NCBI GenBank assembly: GCA_964653285.1
Contig: CAZZEX010000181.1
Coordinates: 1-5,152, forward strand
Source of the DNA: CAZZEX01 sp964653285
Lineage (GTDB): Bacteria > Chloroflexota > Anaerolineae > B4-G1
DNA: 5,152 nt
Direction: 5' to 3'
Below the pieces are notes generated by a model. The model saw nothing but the letters and a program-made list of their open reading frames with translations, did not search any database and was not told where the DNA came from. The translations under genes and the position numbers were made by a program. Shown in pieces: positions 1 through 5,152 of the stretch (position 1 is the first letter of the stretch; each line of letters opens with the position of its first letter).

Positions 1-297
1 ACGCCGCCTGCTTCGCTCACAACGGCATCCCGAGAAATGGACTTCGTCAAAAACAAGGTGGGCGTAGAGGTTCAGTTTGGGAAGTATGCTTTCATGGTCT
101 ACAACGTTTGTGCGAAAATGACGATATTCCATAATCACGATGTCATTGATGTAGGAGTTGAAATCGTTCCTCTCAAAGAATTAGCCAGTGAGATGTCAAC
201 AGGGGCTTCTTACTTCGAACAGTTCGTATGGGATTTGGAACATCGGGGAGTGGCTAATATTGATATACCTGTTCTCGTTCTAGGAATCACGGTATAA
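1..297 (+). CDS. BglII-family type II restriction endonuclease, C-terminal part (5' end outside window or broken)
   Basis: This would be a DNA-cleaving enzyme of a type II restriction-modification system. The frame is open from the left edge to a TAA at 295-297. The first ATG in it (37) lies at the catalytic motif, so it is not a credible start for a full enzyme. From that ATG the protein reads D2, then eight residues, E11-V-Q13-F, then GKYAFM. This D-X8-E-X-Q spacing equals the BglII active site as I remember it (Asp84, Glu93, Gln95), and the residues around it also align with BglII. Later VGVEIVP, MSTG, YFEQ and a closing IPVLVLGI fit BglII-like proteins. The C-terminus looks complete; the N-terminal half is missing. 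GC is about 41% at 121-240, against about 73% in a sample of glgA, which suggests acquisition by transfer. No partner methyltransferase is visible; it would have to lie upstream. The first 36 bases are GC-rich and may not be native coding sequence. Confidence 0.75.
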   Translation, partial: TPPASLTTASREMDFVKNKVGVEVQFGKYAFMVYNVCAKMTIFHNHDVIDVGVEIVPLKELASEMSTGASYFEQFVWDLEHRGVANIDIPVLVLGITV

Positions 298-316
298 AGC
301 TGGCGGCGCATGGGCG

Positions 317-344
317 TTGACAACCGGGGGACTGAGTGTACAAT
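317..344 (+). promoter_or_regulatory. Predicted sigma-70/SigA promoter for glgA-glgC
   Basis: A perfect -35 hexamer TTGACA (317-322) is followed after 16 bp by TACAAT (339-344), a five-of-six match to the -10 consensus. Transcription would start near 350-352 and give a leader of about 60 bases before the glgA ATG. It lies in the only intergenic gap before the glycogen genes and points towards them. The call rests on consensus matching alone. Confidence 0.6.
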
Positions 345-348
345 GCGT

Positions 349-370
349 TACCGGCTGGCATCGCCCGGTA
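349..370 (+). promoter_or_regulatory. Inverted repeat at the expected glgA transcription start (possible operator)
   Basis: TACCGG (349-354) and CCGGTA (365-370) form a perfect 6-bp inverted repeat with a 10-base centre, placed directly after the -10 box and spanning the expected start point. Such a position suits a repressor operator or a small 5' hairpin in the mRNA. It has no following U-tract close enough to be a terminator. A 6-bp arm can occur by chance in GC-rich DNA. Confidence 0.25.
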
Positions 371-375
371 CCTGA

Positions 376-395
376 TTGCCCGATTTTTTGCCCGA
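376..395 (+). repeat. Short direct repeat TTGCCCGA x2 in the glgA leader
   Basis: TTGCCCGA occurs at 376-383 and again at 388-395, a 12-base pitch with only four T residues between the copies. It lies between the predicted transcription start and the ribosome binding site. It could be a paired protein-binding site, but its function is unknown and chance is possible. Confidence 0.3.
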
Positions 396-396
396 A

Positions 397-404
397 AGAG
401 GGGG
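397..404 (+). promoter_or_regulatory. Ribosome binding site deciding the glgA start
   Basis: The purine-rich AGAGGGGG ends 8 bases before the ATG at 413. This selects that ATG over the in-frame TTG at 317, which is the -35 box itself and would add 32 residues with no resemblance to glycogen synthase. Confidence 0.65.
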
Positions 405-412
405 ATTGGATT

Positions 413-1879
413 ATGACCAAGAAGCCGCTCAAAGTCCTGTTTCTTGCTGCTGAGGCAGTGCCTTTCGCTAAGGTGGGCGGGTTGGCCGATGTGGCTGGCT
501 CGCTGCCCAGTGCCATCCGGGCGCTGGGCCACGACGTGCGGCTGATGATGCCGCGCTACGGCACCATCCGCAGCGATCAGTTCCACCTGGAGAAAATCGG
601 GGACCCCTTCCCCATCCCGGTCGGGCCTGGGGAGGAGCACGTTCATCTGATCGGCAGCGCCATTGATAGGGAAGCCGATAAGGAGGTCCCTGTCTACCTC
701 ATCTGGAACGAACAGTACTTCTCCTCCCGCGACCGCGTCTACGGCTTCGAGGACGACGCCCAACGCTTCGCCGTCTTCGGGCGGGCATCCCTTGCTGCGC
801 TCCACCTCCTGGACTGGAAGCCGGACGTAATACACGCCAACGACTGGCACACCGGCATCGTGCCGACCTGGCTGGACATGGACGGTCGGAGGGACCCCTT
901 CTACCGTGACATCGCCACCCTTTTCACCATTCACAATCTGGCCTACCAGGGCATCGCCGGCCGGCTGATCCTGACCTTCGCGCAGATGGAACACGTGAAG
1001 CATCTGCCCGTCGAGCAGCCCGGGACGGTAAACTGGATGGCGCAGGGCATCGCCCACGCCGACCTGATCAACACGGTTAGCAAGCGCTACGCACAGGAAA
1101 TCCTCACCCCGGAGATGGGGATGGGGTTGGACCCCTTGCTGAGAGAACGACAGGAGCGGCTCTTCGGTGTGATCAACGGAATTGACTACGAACGGTGGAA
1201 CCCAGCCACAGACCCCAACATCCCCCACCGCTTCGACGTCGAGACGCTCGACCGGCGGGTTGCCAACAAGACCGCCTTGCAGCAACAGGCGCGCCTCCCT
1301 GTGCGATCCGATGTGCCCCTGGTCGGAATGGTCTCGCGGCTGGATGAGGTCAAAGGCATGGACCTGATGGAGCCAGTGCTGGAATGGCTTCTGGAAGGAA
1401 AAGCCCAGTTCGTCCTGCTCGGCACAGGTCAGCCCCAGTACCATGAGATGTTTGAGCGGGTACAGGCCCGCTTCCCCGACAGAATGCACGCCTTCCTCAA
1501 GTTCGACGACGTGCTGGCGCGGCGCATCTACGCCGGTGCAGATGTGTTCCTGGTGCCCAGCAGTGTCGAGCCGTGCGGACTGGGACAGATGATCGCGATG
1601 CGCTATGGCTGCGTGCCCGTCGTGAGGGCGACCGGGGGACTGGCCGATACGGTCACCGATTACACGGCCAAGCGAGGCCGTGGCACAGGGTTCGCTTTCA
1701 CAGATTACACTCCCGAGGCATGTCAGGATGCATTGGAGCGGGCGCTGAAAGTCTACCACAGAAAAAAGGCATGGCATAGAGCGCAAAAGCGGGGAATGGT
1801 GATTGATTTCTCCTGGTCGGCCTCGGCGCGGGAGTACGTCAAGCTCTACCAGCGGGCGATCAAGGTGCATGGAACATAG
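413..1879 (+). CDS. glgA: Glycogen synthase, ADP-glucose-dependent (GT5)
   Basis: This enzyme transfers glucose from ADP-glucose to the non-reducing end of an alpha-1,4-glucan, the chain-elongating step of glycogen synthesis in the cytoplasm. The protein has 488 residues, normal for bacterial GlgA (about 480). The N-terminal Rossmann-like half begins KVLFLAAEAVPFAKVGGLADV, in blocks: K20-V-G-G-L is the ADP-glucose-binding KXGGL motif. HANDWH is at 141-146, and TIHNLAYQG and INTVSKRYAQEI follow. The C-terminal half holds SRLDEVKG with R309 and K314, matching the R-X4-K pair that contacts the nucleotide sugar in E. coli GlgA (R300/K305), then EPCGLGQ with E386, then RYG and ATGGLADTV. E. coli-type enzymes read EPCGLTQ, so the T-to-G change is a lineage variant. 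The start at 413 is supported by a good ribosome binding site and by homology beginning at once. It is followed 8 bp later by glgC. No frameshift or missing key residue is seen. Confidence 0.96.
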   Translation: MTKKPLKVLFLAAEAVPFAKVGGLADVAGSLPSAIRALGHDVRLMMPRYGTIRSDQFHLEKIGDPFPIPVGPGEEHVHLIGSAIDREADKEVPVYLIWNEQYFSSRDRVYGFEDDAQRFAVFGRASLAALHLLDWKPDVIHANDWHTGIVPTWLDMDGRRDPFYRDIATLFTIHNLAYQGIAGRLILTFAQMEHVKHLPVEQPGTVNWMAQGIAHADLINTVSKRYAQEILTPEMGMGLDPLLRERQERLFGVINGIDYERWNPATDPNIPHRFDVETLDRRVANKTALQQQARLPVRSDVPLVGMVSRLDEVKGMDLMEPVLEWLLEGKAQFVLLGTGQPQYHEMFERVQARFPDRMHAFLKFDDVLARRIYAGADVFLVPSSVEPCGLGQMIAMRYGCVPVVRATGGLADTVTDYTAKRGRGTGFAFTDYTPEACQDALERALKVYHRKKAWHRAQKRGMVIDFSWSASAREYVKLYQRAIKVHGT

Positions 1880-1887
1880 GGGGAAGG
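1879..1887 (+). promoter_or_regulatory. Ribosome binding site of glgC overlapping the glgA stop
   Basis: The purine run GGGGGAAGG starts on the last base of the glgA TAG stop codon and abuts the glgC ATG. The gap between genes consists only of this site, so ribosomes finishing glgA sit on the glgC initiation site, and translational coupling is likely. Confidence 0.5.
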
Positions 1888-3147
1888 ATGCGCACCCTGG
1901 CAATGATCCTGGCAGGCGGTGCAGGAAGCCGCCTGAGCGTGCTCACACAGAAGCGAACCAAGCCGGCAGTGCCCTTTGCCGGCAAATACCGCATCATTGA
2001 CTTCACGCTTTCCAACTGCTCCAACTCGGGCATCTTCACCGTTGGTATCTGCACCCAGTACCGGCCCCGCTCGCTCAACGACCACATCCAGTCCGGCTGG
2101 CCCTGGGACCTGGATCGTGTAACTGGCGGCGTCACCCTGTTGCAGCCCTACATAGGCCGCCGCGATTCTGATTGGTACCAGGGCACTGCCGACGCCATCT
2201 ACCAGAACCTGGACTTCATCCGTCACCACCGCCCCGACGTTGTCCTGATCCTCGGCGGTGACCACGTCTACAAGATGGACTACGACGTGCTGGGCGCTTT
2301 CCACCTGCATCACGGAGCCGACCTGACCATCGCCACGCTGCGCGTCGCACCGGAGGAGGCCCTCCGCTTCGGCATCCTGGAGACGAACGAGGAGTACGAA
2401 GTCATCGGTTTTGAGGAAAAGCCCGCACAGCCCAGAGGCACTTTGGGGTCAATGGGCATCTACGCTTTCAATACCGATGCGCTGCGCGAAGTCCTGGCGG
2501 CTGACCACGCCCAGGCCGGGTCACGCCACGACTTTGGCGGCAACATCATCCCACAGATGATAGAGACCCACCGCGTTTACGCCTTCCCGTACCGCGGCTA
2601 CTGGGTGGACGTCGGTACCATTGACACCTACTGGCAGGCCCACATGGATCTGCTGGTGGATGAGCCCCGGCTAGACCTGCTTGACCGGGAATGGGTCATC
2701 CACACCCGCAGTGAAGAGCGCCCTCCTGTCAGCATCCGCAGCGAGGCGACCATAGCCCATTCCCTCTTCACCGACGGCTGCGTCATCAAGGGCACTGTCG
2801 AGTACTCGGTGTTCTCACCAGGCGTGGTGGTGCAGCGGGGAGCCGTCGTGCGCCACTCCATCGTGATGACCGACGCAGTGATTGAGGAAAACGCGGTGGT
2901 GGACCACGCCATCCTGGACAAGCGCGTCCGGGTCGGGGCGGGATCCTGCGTCGGCTGGGGAGAGGACTGGACACCTAATGCCACGGCCAGCCTGCACAGC
3001 GGCCTCACCGTCGTCGGCAAGAACACGCCAATCCCGGCCCATGCGCGCGTCGGCCGCAACTGCGTCATCGCCGCCGATCTCGGCGAGGATGCCTTCGAGA
3101 AAGATTTGATCCCCAGCGGGACGACCGTCGGAGTCGTGGGCGAATAG
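1888..3147 (+). CDS. glgC: Glucose-1-phosphate adenylyltransferase (ADP-glucose pyrophosphorylase)
   Basis: It converts glucose-1-phosphate and ATP into ADP-glucose and pyrophosphate, the committed and normally allosterically controlled step of bacterial glycogen synthesis. The product is the substrate of the neighbouring GlgA. The protein has 419 residues, typical for GlgC. The nucleotidyltransferase domain fills about residues 1-260: GGAGSRL at 10-16, KPAVPFAGKYRIIDF just after it, GGDHVYKMDY at 123-132 with D125 in the place of the catalytic Asp (E. coli D142), FEEKP with K178 in the place of the sugar-phosphate-binding Lys, and GYWVDVGT at 237-244. From about residue 280 the short repeating valine-, isoleucine- and glycine-rich segments (SLFTDGCVIKGTVEYSVF, then GVVVQRGAVV) are a left-handed beta-helix domain, as expected for the family. 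The start at 1888 is fixed by homology beginning at residue 2. Gene order is glgA then glgC, the reverse of the enterobacterial arrangement. The gene looks intact. Confidence 0.96.
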   Translation: MRTLAMILAGGAGSRLSVLTQKRTKPAVPFAGKYRIIDFTLSNCSNSGIFTVGICTQYRPRSLNDHIQSGWPWDLDRVTGGVTLLQPYIGRRDSDWYQGTADAIYQNLDFIRHHRPDVVLILGGDHVYKMDYDVLGAFHLHHGADLTIATLRVAPEEALRFGILETNEEYEVIGFEEKPAQPRGTLGSMGIYAFNTDALREVLAADHAQAGSRHDFGGNIIPQMIETHRVYAFPYRGYWVDVGTIDTYWQAHMDLLVDEPRLDLLDREWVIHTRSEERPPVSIRSEATIAHSLFTDGCVIKGTVEYSVFSPGVVVQRGAVVRHSIVMTDAVIEENAVVDHAILDKRVRVGAGSCVGWGEDWTPNATASLHSGLTVVGKNTPIPAHARVGRNCVIAADLGEDAFEKDLIPSGTTVGVVGE

Positions 3148-3152
3148 CTGAG

Positions 3153-3296
3153 ATGCCTATGCCCGGAATTACCCTCTCCCTCGCCGTGCACAGCCATCAG
3201 CCCGTCGGCAACCTCGACCAAGTCTACCAGGGCATATGCACGCTGTTGTGGTGGGAGGTGGCGCTGGAGGTGGAGCGACCGTGGGAAGTGACATAG
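3153..3296 (+). pseudogene. GH57 glycoside hydrolase, N-terminal remnant
   Basis: A 47-codon frame begins MPMPGITLSLAVHSHQPVGN. HSHQP at residues 13-17 is GH57 conserved region I, always near the N-terminus of these alpha-glucan-acting enzymes (amylase, 4-alpha-glucanotransferase or branching-enzyme types). The ATG lies 5 bases after the glgC stop, as in an operon, and ATG 3159 is an alternative start. After residue 24 the family pattern is lost. The expected AY-x-x-x motif appears instead in another frame (AYAR, 3232-3243), and a family-like stretch, WEVALEVERPWEVT, returns in the first frame before a TAG at 3294. This suggests small indels early in the gene plus loss of everything downstream; whole GH57 enzymes have several hundred residues, and regions II-V are absent. 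It was presumably once the third gene of the glycogen operon. A short product might still be translated but cannot be an enzyme. Confidence 0.7.
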
Positions 3297-3418
3297 TGAC
3301 ATTGTGCTTTTTGTGCATGGCTCCTTCTATGGTAGCCGAATTGGCCGACGTGTTGACCTATGAGCGCCTCCAATCCCGCCGGGAGCAACTGGACCTCACT
3401 CCCGCCTCAACTTATTGA
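3284..3418 (+). pseudogene. Possible PIN-domain toxin-like fragment
   Basis: In the frame ending at the TGA of 3416-3418, the segment reads GSDIVTLCFLCMAPSMVAEL, then ADVLTYERLQSRREQLDLTP. The pattern 'hydrophobic strand, SP-x-(M/L)-x-x-E-L-x-x-V-L, basic, L-T-P' resembles the central part of PIN-domain ribonuclease toxins (COG1569/VapC type). The N-terminal strand carrying the first catalytic Asp (a V-x-D-T-N-V motif) and the C-terminal Asp residues are absent. No antitoxin gene is visible. The same frame can be read upstream to an ATG at 3236 (60 codons), but that part is glycine-rich out-of-frame reading of the GH57 remnant. I rely on pattern memory only. It could equally be an unrelated short frame or non-coding sequence. 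Confidence 0.35.
3287..3302 (+). repeat. Perfect tandem duplication of 8 bp at the junction of two gene remnants
   Basis: AGTGACAT occurs at 3287-3294 and immediately again at 3295-3302. The second copy creates the TAG that ends the GH57-like frame. With a single copy, that frame would run into the PIN-like frame and end at 3418, giving 85 residues. It could be a target-site duplication left by an excised element, replication slippage, or a recombination scar. Confidence 0.7.
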
Positions 3419-3425
3419 CAGATAC

Positions 3426-3430
3426 GAGGA
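3426..3430 (+). promoter_or_regulatory. Ribosome binding site of the GH13 gene
   Basis: GAGGA ends 9 bases before the ATG at 3440. An in-frame TGA at 3416-3418 excludes any start further upstream, so this site and that ATG define the start. Confidence 0.55.
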
Positions 3431-3439
3431 TGTAGTGTA

Positions 3440-5152
3440 ATGGAATTCCACATCTCCCGCAGAGCACGCGACCGGTATCAGTTTGACCAATCCCTGTTTG
3501 CCCTAACCGGAAACGTCATCTTCGCCAACTTCCACGCTGCGCGGGTGTTCGCACAGAAAATGAATGGGAAGCGAGACCTGGTTCGCTTTCCAGAGCAGGC
3601 TGTGAAAGCGGGGCAGATCAACGCGATGGGGCTGATTGACGAAATCATGCACCTCGTGGTCAGCCTGTACCGCGAGCAAGAGAACCCACAAGTCATACAG
3701 CAGGCGCTGGATTGGCTGTACAAGAGGCTGGGCAAGGAAACAGTTGACACAGCCCTGTACAAATTCGCGGACGAATTTCCCCCGCTGGCCATCTCCCGGC
3801 GGGAGGTCACGCTCAAGGATTACCTGGAGGGAGAAACCGAAGCCGTCTCCCATCGCCAGATCGTGCTGGAAGAGATGTTGATGCTTGGGCTGGCGAACAC
3901 AAACCCGGCCTTCTCCCCGTTTCTGGAACTGTTCGACGACACCGCACTGGACAAGGAAACAGCCTATCGGCAGGTCATGTCTGGCCTGCACGAGTTCTTC
4001 GAGACACAACCTCCCTTCGGCCCCGAGAGCCAGAACCTGGTGGATATGCTCCGCCGCCCTGCCATCGCCGTGCCCCACTCCCTCCCTGGACAACTGGAAT
4101 ACATCCGCGAACAATGGGGGTACTTACTGAGCAGACACTTGTACCGCCTGCTCAGTAGCCTGGACCTGATCAGAGAGGAAGACAAAGCGATCTTTCTGGG
4201 GCCAGGCCCCAGCCAGGTGGTCGAGTTCACCGGGCTGGAACTGGAGGCCGAGCGTTTCAGCCCCGACCGGGACTGGATGCCCAGCCTGGTGTTGATCGCC
4301 AAGAACGTCTACGTGTGGCTAGATCAGCTCTCCAAGCAGCATGGCCGCCCGATGACGCGCCTGGATCATATTCCCGACGAGGAACTGGACACCCTGGCCC
4401 GCCGGGGCTTTACTGGCTTGTGGCTGATCGGCCTGTGGGAGCGCAGCGCGGCATCGCGGAGGATCAAACAGATGTGCGGGAACCCCGAAGCCGTCGCATC
4501 AGCCTACTCGCTGTTTGATTACCAGATTGCGACTGATTTGGGCGGGGACGAGGCATACCAGGATTTGAGGGAACGCGCGTGGAAACGCGGCATCCGCCTG
4601 GCCAGCGACATGGTGCCCAACCACGTGGGCATTGACGCCAAATGGATGATCGAGCACCCAGACTGGTTCATCTCCTTGGACTACAGCCCTTTCCCCTCCT
4701 ATACTTTCAACGGCCCCAACCTTTCGTGGGATGAGCGTGTTGGTATCTACCTGGAAGACCATTATTACAACCGCAGCGACGCAGCGGTGGCCTTCAAGCG
4801 AGTGGACCACTGTACCGGCGGTGAGAAGTACATCTACCACGGCAACGATGGCGCCAGCATGCCCTGGAACGACACCGCCCAGTTGAACTACCTCAACCCG
4901 GAAGTCCGGGAGGCCGTGATCCAGACAATCCTGCACGTGGCCCGCCAATTCCCCATCATCCGTTTTGACGCCGCGATGACCCTGGCCAAGAAGCATTACC
5001 AGCGCTTGTGGTTCCCCGAACCCGGCACCGGGGGGGACATACCCTCGCGGGCGGAACATGGCCTGACCAGGGCACAGTTCAATGCACTGATACCCAACGA
5101 ATTCTGGCGCGAGGTGGTGGACCGCGTGGCGCAAGAGGTGCCAGACACCCTG
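3440..5152 (+). CDS. Large GH13 (alpha-amylase superfamily) protein with long N-terminal extension, 3' end outside window
   Basis: This is probably a cytoplasmic enzyme cleaving or rearranging alpha-glucan; the exact specificity cannot be told. 571 codons are open to the right edge. No signal peptide or membrane segment is seen. Residues 1 to about 300 (starting MEFHISRRARDRYQFDQSLF) are rich in helix-forming charged and leucine residues and match no carbohydrate-binding module I know. The GH13 barrel starts near residue 308: FTGLWLIGLWERS (first strand, W328-W333), AYSLFDY at 355-361, conserved region I SDMVPNH (D390, N394, H395), MPWNDTAQLNY at 474-484, and region II IRFDAAMT with R508 and the predicted nucleophile D510. 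Region II lacks the usual K-H pair two residues after the A that follows D. The acid/base Glu (region III) and the rest of the barrel lie beyond the edge. The start is set by an in-frame stop at 3416 and GAGGA upstream. It follows the glycogen genes after the decayed GH57 patch. Confidence 0.88.
   Translation, partial: MEFHISRRARDRYQFDQSLFALTGNVIFANFHAARVFAQKMNGKRDLVRFPEQAVKAGQINAMGLIDEIMHLVVSLYREQENPQVIQQALDWLYKRLGKETVDTALYKFADEFPPLAISRREVTLKDYLEGETEAVSHRQIVLEEMLMLGLANTNPAFSPFLELFDDTALDKETAYRQVMSGLHEFFETQPPFGPESQNLVDMLRRPAIAVPHSLPGQLEYIREQWGYLLSRHLYRLLSSLDLIREEDKAIFLGPGPSQVVEFTGLELEAERFSPDRDWMPSLVLIAKNVYVWLDQLSKQHGRPMTRLDHIPDEELDTLARRGFTGLWLIGLWERSAASRRIKQMCGNPEAVASAYSLFDYQIATDLGGDEAYQDLRERAWKRGIRLASDMVPNHVGIDAKWMIEHPDWFISLDYSPFPSYTFNGPNLSWDERVGIYLEDHYYNRSDAAVAFKRVDHCTGGEKYIYHGNDGASMPWNDTAQLNYLNPEVREAVIQTILHVARQFPIIRFDAAMTLAKKHYQRLWFPEPGTGGDIPSRAEHGLTRAQFNALIPNEFWREVVDRVAQEVPDTL

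Noticed and set aside
317..412. Upstream TTG start at 317 for glgA, adding 32 residues
   Set aside because: The TTG is part of the -35 box, the extra residues do not look like glycogen synthase, and the ATG at 413 has a good ribosome binding site.
349..412. Inverted repeat plus T-run (384-389) as an intrinsic terminator or attenuator
   Set aside because: The stem has only 6 bp with a 10-base loop, and the T-run lies more than 10 bases after it, too far for a normal terminator.
287..1903. A 538-codon open frame on the minus strand opposite glgA
   Set aside because: It mirrors glgA codons in GC-rich DNA, where stops are rare on the other strand. Its translation has no recognisable motif, and glgA is a clear, conserved gene.
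2628..3302. A 224-codon minus-strand frame opposite glgC
   Set aside because: Serine-, arginine- and threonine-rich shadow of the glgC coding sequence without any family motif.
3415..3443. A TTGACA at 3415-3420 with TGTAAT (15 bp away) or TAATGG (17 bp away) as a promoter for the GH13 gene
   Set aside because: Either -10 box overlaps the ATG at 3440, so transcription would begin inside the gene and no suitable downstream start with a ribosome binding site follows.
3503..4114. A 203-codon minus-strand frame opposite the N-terminal region of the GH13 gene
   Set aside because: Considered because the GH13 N-terminal region is unfamiliar, but the plus frame is continuous with the GH13 barrel and has a ribosome binding site. 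The minus frame has no motif.
4499..5134. A 211-codon minus-strand frame opposite the GH13 gene
   Set aside because: It lies wholly inside the GH13 frame, which has conserved catalytic motifs. The antisense translation is not recognisable.
1..5152. tRNA, rRNA, CRISPR array, insertion sequence with terminal repeats
   Set aside because: I read for clover-leaf-like segments, regularly spaced repeats and transposase motifs and saw none. The only repeats are the short ones listed.

Overview
The window looks like chromosomal DNA from a GC-rich bacterium. The style of the glycogen proteins and of the large amylase-like protein recalls Chloroflexota (Anaerolineae-like lineages). That assignment rests on remembered family resemblance, not on a search, and no RNA gene is present to confirm it.

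Layout, all on the + strand. (1) Positions 1-297: the 3' part of a gene for a BglII-family type II restriction endonuclease, cut by the left edge and clearly more AT-rich than what follows. (2) 298-412: a short leader with a good sigma-70-type promoter (TTGACA, 16 bp, TACAAT), an inverted repeat at the expected transcription start and a short direct repeat. (3) 413-1879: glgA, bacterial glycogen synthase (GT5). (4) 1888-3147: glgC, ADP-glucose pyrophosphorylase, 8 bp after glgA. (5) 3153-3296: the first ~47 codons of a GH57 glycoside hydrolase, decayed and cut short. (6) About 3284-3418: a second remnant resembling part of a PIN-domain toxin, joined to the GH57 remnant at a perfect tandem 8-bp repeat. 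(7) 3440 to the right edge: the first 571 codons of a large GH13 (alpha-amylase superfamily) protein with an unusual ~300-residue helical-looking N-terminal region.

Functionally, GlgC makes ADP-glucose from glucose-1-phosphate and ATP, GlgA polymerises it into alpha-1,4-glucan, and the GH13 protein (and once, presumably, the GH57 protein) would remodel or degrade alpha-glucan. This is a storage-polysaccharide locus flanked by a probable defence gene and interrupted by a small patch of gene decay.

I do not see strong evidence for a wholly new system. The most unusual items are the GH13 protein with its uncharacterised N-terminal extension and altered region II, the broken GH57/PIN-like junction with its 8-bp tandem duplication, and the BglII-type nuclease fragment beside the glycogen genes.
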